This document shows, piece after piece, positions 54,512-64,000 of a DNA stretch of 64,000 nt. The translations under genes were made by a program, and so were the position numbers. This DNA comes from Venturia oleaginea (taxonomy: Eukaryota; Ascomycota; Dothideomycetes; Venturiales; Venturiaceae). The notes under the pieces are model-generated. The model was not told the DNA's origin. It did not search any database and saw only the letters and a program-made list of their open reading frames with translations. Each line of letters begins with the position of its first letter. Position 1 is the stretch's first letter. Location: positions 930,001 to 994,000 of the forward strand of contig JABMLP010000015.1 in NCBI GenBank assembly GCA_013176395.1, in the 5' to 3' direction.

Positions 54512-55167
54512 ACATCGCCTTCACCTTCGGCTCAGTCTGGTGTTGAAGTCCCTCCATTCGAGATCGATATGACTAGATTCTGGTGAGTTTGAAAAAGCTA
54601 ATTGCCAGAAACTTGCTAACACTGGTCTGGAGGTGAACAAGTTTAATGCCAAGGCTAGCTTTGTCCGTCGCGAAGCTGTTAGGACCCGAAAGATGTATGT
54701 ACTGGAGATTGGAGCTTGAATTGAAACTGAATGGTGTGGATGGTGATGACGGGCTGGACTTTAGCTTAGCGTCATCAGTAGACGTGACTTGACCTCTGAC
54801 CTTCAATCCCACCTCCAGTAGATTCCTCCTTCTGTGATGTTCAAACTGACCTTTCGGTGATACTTTCTTTTCCCCGTATGCGCAGGCGATAGAGCCAACT
54901 TAAAGTGAGGATGTCCAATTCACTCATTCTTCATCTCTAACGATAATAAGCTTACCCATACCTCTCCGGGCCCCGGTTCGGTATCGATGTCGATAGATTC
55001 CTGGCCACCCTCATAACATGGATTGCCAGAAATATATCGATAGTGATCTTGGATTGCAGATGGGAGACTGCTAGCCCATCAATTGTTCAGGTATTCTGAC
55101 TTCATACTTCACTCTTTTGACTCTCCCCCAACACCAACTTCACATTTCACTTCCATCACCAATCAAG
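54512..55167. other. Region between the coiled-coil genes
   Basis: No separate gene. It contains the possible extension of the upstream frame (to about 54586) and an ATCGAT-rich foldback motif at 54978-55045. Confidence 0.4.
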
Positions 55168-57139
55168 ATGGCGGAATCAGAGGTAGAGCATCATCCTCTT
55201 GTGTTCACAATGAATGCTGACAAAGACACAGCTCCTCCTCCGAGCGAGGTTGAGAGAGGTCGAGAAGGAGCTTGCGGCCGTCAAGATTGAATGCCAGAGG
55301 CTGAAAAAGGTCGAAGACGAACTCATAGCCATCAGAAACGACTTCACCTCCATCAAAACTGAGCACGCCAACCTCAAAGTCGACGGCAAAGACATCAAGG
55401 ACCAGGTAGATTCCGTCGACCGCTACCTCAGCGACTGTCTCGATATCGTCGACACCACAGCTAAGAAGGTTCAGAAAATCGAGGAGAGCGTGTCGGATCT
55501 GCAAGAGAGGGACTTTAGCAGCATTGTTGGAACTTCATCGGAGGCCACTGCCGGAGCTCGCGATGGGGCATCCAATCCCGCAGGGTTTATCGACTTCGGA
55601 GCTGCCTTCTTCCAGAGGATGGATGAGATACAAGCTGAGTTCTTGAAGAAGACAGACGAGACCAATGGCGCGGTCCTGAAGAGATTGGACACTATCGAGG
55701 CCGCTGTTCAGCTGAAGTTCGATCGGCTCGCAAGGGAAGAGGAGGACCGTCAGGATTTGCTCGCTATCGAAGCGACGGTTAACACACTAAGTCAAAACCA
55801 GACACTTGAGTCTAGACACAAGGTTGATGCCGAGATGGTGGTAGGCATTGCAAAGCAGATGGAGGATGTGCTTGAGCACAGTATGGCAGTGGTCTCATGT
55901 GAGACCAAGCTAGAGAATCTGGAGAGAATGATCAGCCAGTCGAGGAACGCCGAAGGAGTGGCAGGCATCATTAACAGACTTAACGCCAAGTTTGATGGTC
56001 TGGAGCAGCGCATTGTTGCTCTCGGCGATCAGAACGCCCAAGAATTCATCGACATCGATCAGAAGTTCAACTCCATCATGCGACAAGGAGGTATTCATGG
56101 CCTCGACAACCTCCTCAAAGTAGTCTCCAAGCTTGGAACTACAATGGAAGCTTTCGACAAGACTCTTCGTAATACCTCAATCTCTGAAACCTCTCTGCAG
56201 AACATCCTGCAGTGGGTTCAGAGCATGAACAGCAAACTTGTTGATATGAGTGGCAAGATTGAGGCTCTTTCACGCCGAGGCAAGGGCGCGGACTCGATCC
56301 AAAAGGCAATTGACGGTCTGGCAACCAAAGCAGATCTTCAGTTTATGGCGGCCATCTTCCAGAATGGCACATCCGGCACAAACAATTCAAAGCTCTGGGC
56401 CATAGCTGCAGCCGGGCCGGGTAAGCCAAAAGCTCCTGCTAAAGTGCCGGTCACTGTCTCGGACAAACCAAAGCCAAAGTCAAAGCTCGCTACTACTCTA
56501 GGACTATCACTGAACTCCCCAGTCAAGCACCCCACAGGAGCACCTGTGCCTTCTCCAACTATTTTGAGCCAAGCAAAGAGCGCCCCTCTAGTTGTACCAA
56601 GTCAGGCAAAGAGCGTTCAAATTGAGATGACGCCAGAAAAGATGTACGAAATCCATTCTGCTGAGTCAGGTAAACAACGAGCAGAGCACCTAGCTGCTTA
56701 CAAGAAGCGAGTGGCAGAGGAGGAAGCTGCAAAGATAATGGCAGAAGCAGCGAAGGCTGATGAGAAAGTTCGTAAGGCTCACGCGGAGGTGGAGTCAAGT
56801 GAAGCCGATGTGTCAGAGACCGACTCTGAAGATAACGCTTTGCTCGTCAGATTCGCAGAAATGAAGAAGAGCATGAAGCCTAGTACGCCAATTCCTTCGA
56901 CAAATGGACCCAGCCATGGACCGACGGGATTCTCCAACAATGAGAATGCTTCAATCTCAAGAACATCGTCATTGTCACCAGCATCCAGCTTGAATGCCCA
57001 AGCCGCAGACTTCACGGTGCCACATTCGTTTTCTTGGGGCAGCCAGTCACCATTGGACAAATGGGAGGACAAGACGCTGCCGAAGATGGCGCGCAAGGAA
57101 AAGGCCAACTCTTCGCTGAGATTTGCCGACAGTTATTGA
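55168..57139 (+). CDS. Large coiled-coil protein
   Basis: Exon 1 is only 15 nt (55168-55182, MAESE) and is spliced over 49 bp (GTAGAG...ACACAG) to 55232-57139, giving 640 residues. An unspliced start at ATG 55214 keeps the same frame. Heptad repeats dominate residues 5-110, 150-300 and 480-540 (LLLRARLREVEKELAAVKIE; KKVQKIEESVSDLQERD). The middle has LQWVQSMNSKLVDMSGK, shared with the upstream gene. The C-terminus is Ser/Pro-rich with FAEMKKSMKPS. There is no enzyme motif. A structural or tethering role is inferred from composition only. Confidence 0.75.
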
Positions 57140-58720
57140 GTAGAAACAAAGTGATCAGTCTGATGTCGTGGGTGGTGTCGTATGTCGAAGAAACAGACCG
57201 GTGAGGATTCATGGAGCCAGTTTGATTCAGCATGCCAATCCTACTACAACAATAACACTTTGAGAATGATAATTGCCAGGAAGTATTCGAGATCATTACC
57301 GTGTTCAAATAGCCTTGCTCCGGAGGCTGTACCGTGAATATCTCATCTTGACACTGCCAAAGACTAAGCTTCTTCTCAGTACCAGAAGCAGCCGCGCCGT
57401 TGTGACATTTTTTCTTCAAAATTGAACACTCTTCGGACAACCAAAATCCATGCAACTCGATGAATTCCCTATCCATTGATAGATGCCTGGTAATCTTCGG
57501 AAAATATTTGGCCAGAAAATTGGCAATATCGTTGTGAGATCTGGGGACTGCAATATATTATCTAGTTCCTTGATTTCCGCATGCAAGGCAGGCGCACCTG
57601 GATCCTGAATTGACCAAGCTCTTTACTGGAGGCTTTCCGAAAGCACATCATCGACTTCGCGGATTACTGGTGACGATAGACTGGGAGATTTTGAGGATGT
57701 TTCCATGATTGATTCTGAAATAATACTCCTCACTCAGCATGGGACTTGAGCAGAGTGTCGTTCGTTGGTCCATATCGTCGCAGTAAAGATGTGGTCTAAC
57801 TCGCAGGAGAGTTGGCATCTCTCATAAGCCAGGGCAAAAAGGATAATGCAAAGTGTGCAGCCCGGGTCGAACCCACGACATGGCAAAGAGCAAAAACAAA
57901 TTGAGGCTTGTCCGCTTACAAGCTCCTGTGTCCGAAGACACATAGTGAACCCAGGTTCGTTGCAACGACGTCAGTAAGTTAATGCCTATGGCTTTCAGAG
58001 TAGATCGTCTACCCAATTTTGTGATTGATGTTAGGGTATAACAAAGATATGTCTATCGTTTTCGACGCTTTGACGGAAAATGATCGCGCGGGAGGTGTTT
58101 GGGCGGTGTGTACGACGTTACACAAGGACCAGGTTGGTGTAGGAGCACTGTTTGCAGTCTTGTCGGGATTCTTGCGAACAGCGTTTGTGAGAGGCGTGAT
58201 ATACCAGGATCTGAATGAACGATTTCGGTGTCAATGCAAGCGTCCGCTGGCCATTACTCTTCCCGCCTTCGAACTGGTATGACTGCAGTCATCTTACTGG
58301 AGGCTTTAAACTGACAACTCGATAGTGACTGATCATCATACACTCAGATGGGGTGTACGCAGAGCCTCAAACAATCCGAACCCACTTTTCACCGAGAGAA
58401 GTCCTTCATGCTTTTGGACCCAGGATGAACTGCGACACTCCGTGCGGGAGAAGATGGCGGTCAGCTTGAGCCCGTCCAAGTTACAATGCTCGTGAGGCTA
58501 AATCATGTATGCTTCCTGAACCCGAGGCTGTCTGGAGGGTGGTTGAGGAGATTCAGTTGCGATTTCGGTACTCAATTTGATGGACCTTTCCTCTCCTGTT
58601 TTCATCTCTTGCGCTCACGATATCTCGTCTATTGTTTCACTCTTCCTCTTTTTCATCTCGTCTTCCTCCGAACAGTCCAATCGATGCGCCCAGATTCATC
58701 TTCTCTTCTTTGTCAATCAT
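57140..58720. other. Intergenic, no gene seen
   Basis: No supported coding frame. A tRNA-like B-box (GGTTCGACCC, minus strand, 57861-57880) was inspected and rejected. Confidence 0.4.
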
Positions 58721-59367
58721 GATACCAAATTCCCGAAACGATGTCTCGGAGCACCGACCCTATGGCTTGCACCAACAGCTCAAAATAAATGAAGCCGATA
58801 CGGCAAAGCTTCGAAGAAATGTAGCCTCTTCCTTGCTTGCTAATCAGTGCCGACCCATATTGACCTTGTCCATAGATTCATTGTCTGAACATCCAACTCA
58901 AAATCCTCGCAATCGAGATCAAAATTTGCGACTGCAAGAAGACTTCCCGGGCAGTGCTGCGGAATGTGATGACCGCGGTACGACGAGGTAGCTCATGCGA
59001 TTTCGGAGATCAACGAGCGCACTCGCCAACAGAAAAGGTCGCACTTCTACACGAGCAGACTCGCCCAAGCAAACGATACGCAAGCCAAGTAGAGAAACAC
59101 AGCGAGTCAAAGAGATCCAAACTGGCACAGCTAGCGCGCAAGCATGACCATTGCGCAGACATGCTGATCAGAATGGAGGAAGAGAGCAACATTATCAGGA
59201 ACGACATTGCCAGATATCGCAGAGTCGGACCTTATCAGAAGGCTGTGCCACCGATTTCTGATCGAGCTGGTTCCCCACTTCTCCAATCTTTCATCAAGAA
59301 TTATATGAACCCTTCTGAGATCATCGAGCTTTATGAGGGTGAATGTTTGGATCGGAGGCGGGTGTAA
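58721..59367 (+). pseudogene. Possible broken coiled-coil gene
   Basis: Coding-like sense moves through three frames. The first is MIPNSRNDVSEHRPYG...LRLQEDFPGSAAE from the ATG at 58721. Then comes YDEVAHAISEINERTRQQKR near 58985-59080. The last is KRSKLAQLARKHDHCADML...NPSEIIELYEGEC, ending at 59367. The gaps between frames are too short for introns, which suggests two frameshifts. The last part alone could be a short real gene (58954-59367). No family was recognised. Confidence 0.35.
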
Positions 59368-62300
59368 GGCTAATTGTGGCGAGTGGAGCAAGTACCGGAT
59401 GTACAGAGCTTGGTGGTGCGATGGGAAGCTGTGGATGGCGATATGAATGTAAGGATTGTATGGGTGATATTGTCGTTGATGCGGAATTTTTTGTCGTCGA
59501 GGATCTGATGGGGCGGAGCAGACCGTGACCTATTCTAGAGCCCAGATGGCTTCCTGGCACCTTCACCTTACCCAACACTCGCAAGGAATCAGATGCCCGC
59601 TTTCATCGAGATCGGTGTATTTACAGATCTCCAAATGCTTTACAGACAGAACACAATCGTTTCGTTTGTGCATTAAAGCTATCCTTAATATTTTCCAACA
59701 AAGCCTCAGGTCCTTAACCAAGATCATAGGATAATGGGAGGGTGCTTTTTACCTTGTCTCTACCTCTTACTCCTATAGGTTGGTGGGTGCCTGTGCGCTA
59801 CGCTACCATTGCAATGAAAAATCACGGACCAGTCAAGGGGAATCTTTGACCGAGACACCATAGTAAAAGAATATCATTGGAAACGAGGCTGGAACATAAG
59901 TACTATATACCGTAGTAGGTACTTTGCGCGGAACTTGTGGAGTCCCGCGATCCTTTTAGTCCACAAATCGCGACATCATTATAATTATTTATTTTATTGA
60001 TATCAATCTCTACTATAGTACTCTAATTCTTGAATTGTTTCAGCCTTCCTCAAGCGTATATGGACTACCCATCGATGATCTTCCCTTTCTCCAAGAACCA
60101 AGTTGCTAGTTGTGGTGGAGGAAAAGCAAGTTGCAAAGTTCAGCCTTGTCCTCCACACTTGCATGTATCAACAGCTTAGTCAGATAATGTCCGTCCCAGG
60201 CACCAATAATGACCCGACTTGGGCTGAGAATGTACGACACGCTTGGGTATAGCTGGGGAAATGGTCTGCTGGGATTTATAGCACTGGCAATGGTGCCTGT
60301 CATGCCGTTGTTTGCAAAGAAAGGGAAATGGTTGCGAGAGAACCCACGGCTCAAAGTGAACTTGTGAGCTCAATGCATGGGCGTTCAATGGGATTTAGAG
60401 GATCACTGAAGAAGCAAGGTTGAACAAGGGTTGACGAAGAGTCTAGAAGCGCAAGGAAGCATCGGTATCAACAAGATTTTTAGGCTCAAATATGCTGCCA
60501 CCGTAATAAGACGAGAAAAAGGAATCAGTGGACTGTAGGCAAACCTAATCATGAACAATGCCTCGTCACCAAATTTATCCGCAATGCGACGGTCTCCATG
60601 GCTGGATTGTCTCGCGTGACGGATATGGTGCTAGTCTTCATCGTGGCACTGTTTTGCTGGGCCGCTACGGCAATGACCTTCATTATGGCATTCTGGCGCT
60701 GATTGCAGCCAACGCGCTCGAGGTTTATGCAATTCTGAAGTTTAATAGCAAGGTGCTCCTCGTATTTTTTAGGCAAGGACATGATCCTCAATGTTGTCTC
60801 GAACTGCATTCGAGGCCAACCTAGCGTCCTTGAGTATGGAGACTTGCCAGCAGCCTGGGGAATTTCTGAGATTCTTCCGCATCAGCCATTGCCATTCATC
60901 GCCACGAGACTTCATACGCACAGAAAATAACAATCGCCCAAAAATTTCAGGGAATGGCACAGGCTTTCGAATATCAGCAAAAGACGAAAGTAGAGCAATC
61001 TAGACATACGCCACGAAGCCAATTCTCTAGGTCTCCGTTGTCTTCCTTCTTCACGATTCCATTTGTTAACCGGAAACCCCGTGTATCCTGGAAATCGGTA
61101 GTATTTGGTTTGGGACTGATATGTGTGGTTGCAAGCTACCGACCTTGTACATGAAGCTATTGATTTTTTAGGAGTGTGCCTCGTCCGTTTCCTACCGCCT
61201 TGTCCTGATCCTGTCGCAGAACGGAGAACAAGCCCGGATCTTTTGCCAGTGAAAAATATTGTAAATAACCATATTTGCGAAGGCATAGAAGACATGTGAG
61301 GTCTCAACCTGATAGGAAAAGGCGGAGCACCTTCAGCTCCTGCATTTCTTGTCGGTGAGGCCATGCAGTTGGCAATTACGCCTCCGGCTTATCATGGTAA
61401 CATGTTTTCAGCTGGACGCCTTCGTTCCTAGAAATGGTATAGCGTGACTGCATCTACGAGAGCATAACAGCTTCGATTTTATCGCACACCCAAATGCAGT
61501 TGCTGTAAGGGGGAAGTAGGTGATGGTACTTGGTTATAGGGACTTGGCGGCATACATGGAAACAGGCAACAGGCCTAACAAAAACAACAACAACCACCTA
61601 CCATAGTCCGATATTACTTCTTTGATCTCTGAAACAGTTCTGGGCCTTAGAACAACTACCTCCTTTTTGCCGTACAATTAACTGAATTACTTCTGGCCTC
61701 CTATCCTTTCCTGCAGTTGGGCGGTGGAGGTTGACATCAATCCGAAGTCATATTACCACACTCATCACACCTACATTATTCCTCGTGGTTTTATCGTTGA
61801 GCCAGGAGTTCATGTCCCCTTCTATCCTCTCAAATATCGAAGCTACATCTCAAAAGAAAGACACTCAATCTAAGATCGATATCGATAGTATTCTGGCTAT
61901 TTCGTCTTGCATGCTTGCCAGATACTTATCGATATCTATTTCAGGTTGCATGTGATGAGCTGCTTTCCCAAATGGACCGTCGAAAGGAAGGGCATTAAAT
62001 GGGAGCCTGGCGTGGCTTGTCAAAGGCTTTGCGAAAGCAAGCAATTCATTACTGCCTGCACGCGCTGTGTCCAGAATTGACAGTCGATGCCGCGATTCCT
62101 TCGACAGTGCCCACCCGTGGAGCGTACTCTCATCATCTATACGCCTTCGCACGCCTCTTGTCTCTTCATAGCCCACCAAACCCATCTATGGTACATCGTC
62201 ATTCGTTCGAGTGGAGAAGACTTCAAGTTAATACAATGCCGGAAATAAGCCAAAGGACTATGCACCGCCACCCAGTATCGCTTGTATGCCAAAATTTAGC

Positions 62301-62390
62301 ACTAAAAACGCGAATGAAAAGACCGCGGGGAGTGTCTATTTTAGAGGTTGGGGAGGTAGAGCGCTGTAGATCGAATGTGGGTTCCATTTA
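59368..62390. other. 3 kb gene-poor stretch
   Basis: No gene is supported in 59368-62390. An inverted ATCGATATCGAT motif lies at 61875-61940 (see findings). Several short frames on both strands lack domains and splice logic. Confidence 0.4.
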
Positions 62391-63213
62391 TCACGTTAGA
62401 ACTTTGCGAGCCACCTGTAATATAGTTAGTAGATGGTGCGCGGCTTTTTGGCCTAGTATTGAAAAACTTACTGCCCATGCTCCTGCTGCGCTGGCTACGA
62501 TGCCTCCGCTAATCATCATCGGTTTTACACCCTTCGTACTCTTGAAAATCATACCGCTCAAAGCTCCTGCTACAATGCTGTTTGTTGCGTCATCTGTTGG
62601 CCAACTGTCAGTTTCTGCGCCATGCCCAAGTATGCTGCTCTTCACGTAGAAGGTATGCACTCACGTTTTCCACGCGCATAGCCAATATAGCTGTTTATTC
62701 CATTGTAGACCATCGCTACCACACCCGCCGAATTGCCCAAAAACGGTCCTCTTCGTGTGACAGCATTCAGAACAGCGTTGAGCCTGATCTTAGGCGGTGC
62801 TCCTGGAGCCGTCCTTCTCAATCCTTCAATCATGCCCCAAGCACCTCCAACTCCGAGCGCTCCCAAGTATGTGCATCCTGTTCCGTAACACAAATCGTCA
62901 CTCCAGCCTCTTGATGGGAGGGCCGATCGCGCGCCGGGTAGATCAGTCAAGACACTGTCTTCCAAAGTTAAATAGTCGAGTGAATCTCTTGATAAATTTG
63001 CGAGCGGATGTAGTTGTGAGGTGTCAGGAATGATAAACGAAGATACATCGTGTGCAGTAGTAGGATCGAATGAGTCGGAGACGAAGTTTGTGGGAGTAGC
63101 GGGAGTATCAGAAGGTGGAGGAGCGGCGGCCTTGCGACCTGTGAGGGAATCCCATCTGTGGCATGTTAACTTGAGAAAATTGAGTCCTCGAAAGAGACTT
63201 CATACATGGTCAT
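62391..63213 (-). CDS. tim23: Mitochondrial import translocase subunit Tim23
   Basis: Four exons: an 8-nt first exon 63206-63213, then 62665-63155, 62472-62593 and 62391-62414; total 645 nt and 214 residues. The start MTIWDSLTGRKAAAPPP is assembled across the 50-bp first intron. The Tim17/22/23 domain has CYGTGCTYLGALGVGGAWG, IRLNAVLNAVTRRGPFLGNS, GVVAMVYNGINSYIG, then NSIVAGALSGMIFKSTKG and the C-terminal helix SGGIVASAAGAWAVARKVLT. Four membrane helices and the GxxxG motifs are as expected. Tim23 forms the presequence translocase channel in the inner mitochondrial membrane. The N-terminal receptor segment (residues 1-95) is present. Confidence 0.95.
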
Positions 63214-64000
63214 ATTGAGTAAAGTGTGGGAGGTTTGGGAGATTGGGTACGAGTCCAAACGGTGATGTCAATGTCGTCGTCGAAAAAGTTGTTAAAGAAA
63301 AATGCCCGAGCGACGACCGCAAAACGTGACCCTCATATAAGCATCTTCGAGGTTTTTCTCAACCCTCTTCCTGACATCCTCACACAACTCCATACTCCTG
63401 CTCAGGACAGTCGTTTCTAGACTTTAAGAGCAGGTAGTTGGCATCTTTTCGGCGACATTTTGAGCAAGAAGATAGCAGGCGTCGAGGATTGTCAGAGGAA
63501 GCTGATCGAAATCTCGATGGAAATCTCAAGGTTCAGCTCCTATTCTATTTCAACAAGATATCGAACCGATATGGGGCCTTGGTCGCTGCGGTCTTTGCGG
63601 GTGGCTCAAGTAACACAGACGCCTTGTTCGTTGGATGTACGGCCACCACAAAGGATTTTTCAACCTATGGGATCGCAATCACGCACACACACCACACAGT
63701 ACCATATAATTAAAAGCTTGGAATATTTATCCTAACAATAGGCGTCTGGTTCAATCAAGTGGGTCAGGCCAATGGTCAGGATAAGCTCAACCGACAACGC
63801 TATACGCACCTAGTTGGGTTGGGGGTCGCTGTAGTCCAATTGTCCCAAGTTTTCTCCGTGTACTGTGGTTTATTGGGCGTTAGCAATTGGGACGATGACG
63901 TGTTAGGAGTAACCACTACTTTCCTTTTTGCCATTTTATTTGATGGTGAGGTTTTGGTGTCGACGATGAGGGAGTTTGGGAGGAGAGCAAGTCGATTTTT
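63214..64000. other. Upstream of tim23, no gene seen
   Basis: Promoter region of tim23 and further DNA to the window end. No supported coding frame. Confidence 0.4.

Noticed and set aside
57828..57890. tRNA-like B-box on the minus strand (GGTTCGACCC)
   Set aside because: The T-stem around it pairs poorly (two mismatches in five) and no matching 5' acceptor strand or anticodon arm was found upstream.
61999..62649. 216-codon plus-strand frame overlapping tim23
   Set aside because: It begins outside and runs antisense through tim23 exons and introns, with no domain. tim23 splicing and motifs are unambiguous.

Overview
The window is nuclear DNA of a filamentous ascomycete (Pezizomycotina). The evidence is many short GT-AG introns of about 47-70 bp with CTAAC/CTGAC branch sites, and recognisable single-copy fungal genes: atg5, tim23, a sphingolipid C9-methyltransferase, a LaeA-like methyltransferase, a Gts1-type ArfGAP and a PhoD-like phosphatase. 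RIP-like C-to-T damage is also present. A leotiomycete (Helotiales) host is my best guess, but I cannot prove it from the sequence. | Layout: 1-4765 is a minus-strand DIRS-type retrotransposon (gag-like piece, RT-RNase H, tyrosine recombinase cut by the window edge). Its RNase H end has been amplified into ten tandem units of about 200 bp between the RT and recombinase reading frames. 5.9-8.4 kb is a PhoD-like phosphatase. 9.0-14.2 kb holds a broken C2H2 gene, an unrecognised gene and a carboxylesterase pseudogene. 14.2-16.4 kb is mostly minisatellites. 16.4-20.2 kb has a three-finger C2H2 factor and a NADAR-domain gene with one in-frame stop. 21.1-27.9 kb has a cysteine-rich membrane protein, the polyQ ArfGAP and a conserved protein of unknown role. 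28.8-31.6 kb has three small genes, two of them broken. 31.8-33.2 kb is mariner copy 1. 33.3-43.6 kb is a gene-rich core: atg5, a hypothetical gene, a RIP-like island, the sphingolipid methyltransferase, a tyrosine phosphatase, a small secreted protein and the LaeA-like methyltransferase. 44.25-53.2 kb is a nest of transposons. 53.5-59.4 kb holds coiled-coil genes, and 62.4-63.2 kb is tim23. | The most unusual structure is the transposon nest. An old element with 35-40 bp inverted ends contains an intact Fot1/pogo transposon. It shares a CAG target with a second copy of the 1415-bp mariner. That mariner is split by a 4987-bp copia-class insertion whose two 243-bp LTRs are inverted instead of direct, yet which is flanked by a perfect 5-bp target duplication (GGTTC). 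A further solo-LTR-like insertion sits inside the copia pol gene. | Several genes that look otherwise intact carry a single in-frame stop, and one 350-bp island is almost free of CA/TG dinucleotides. This suggests that RIP or a similar C-to-T process has acted here. Exon coordinates below were worked out by hand from splice signals and reading frames. No database search or expression data were available.
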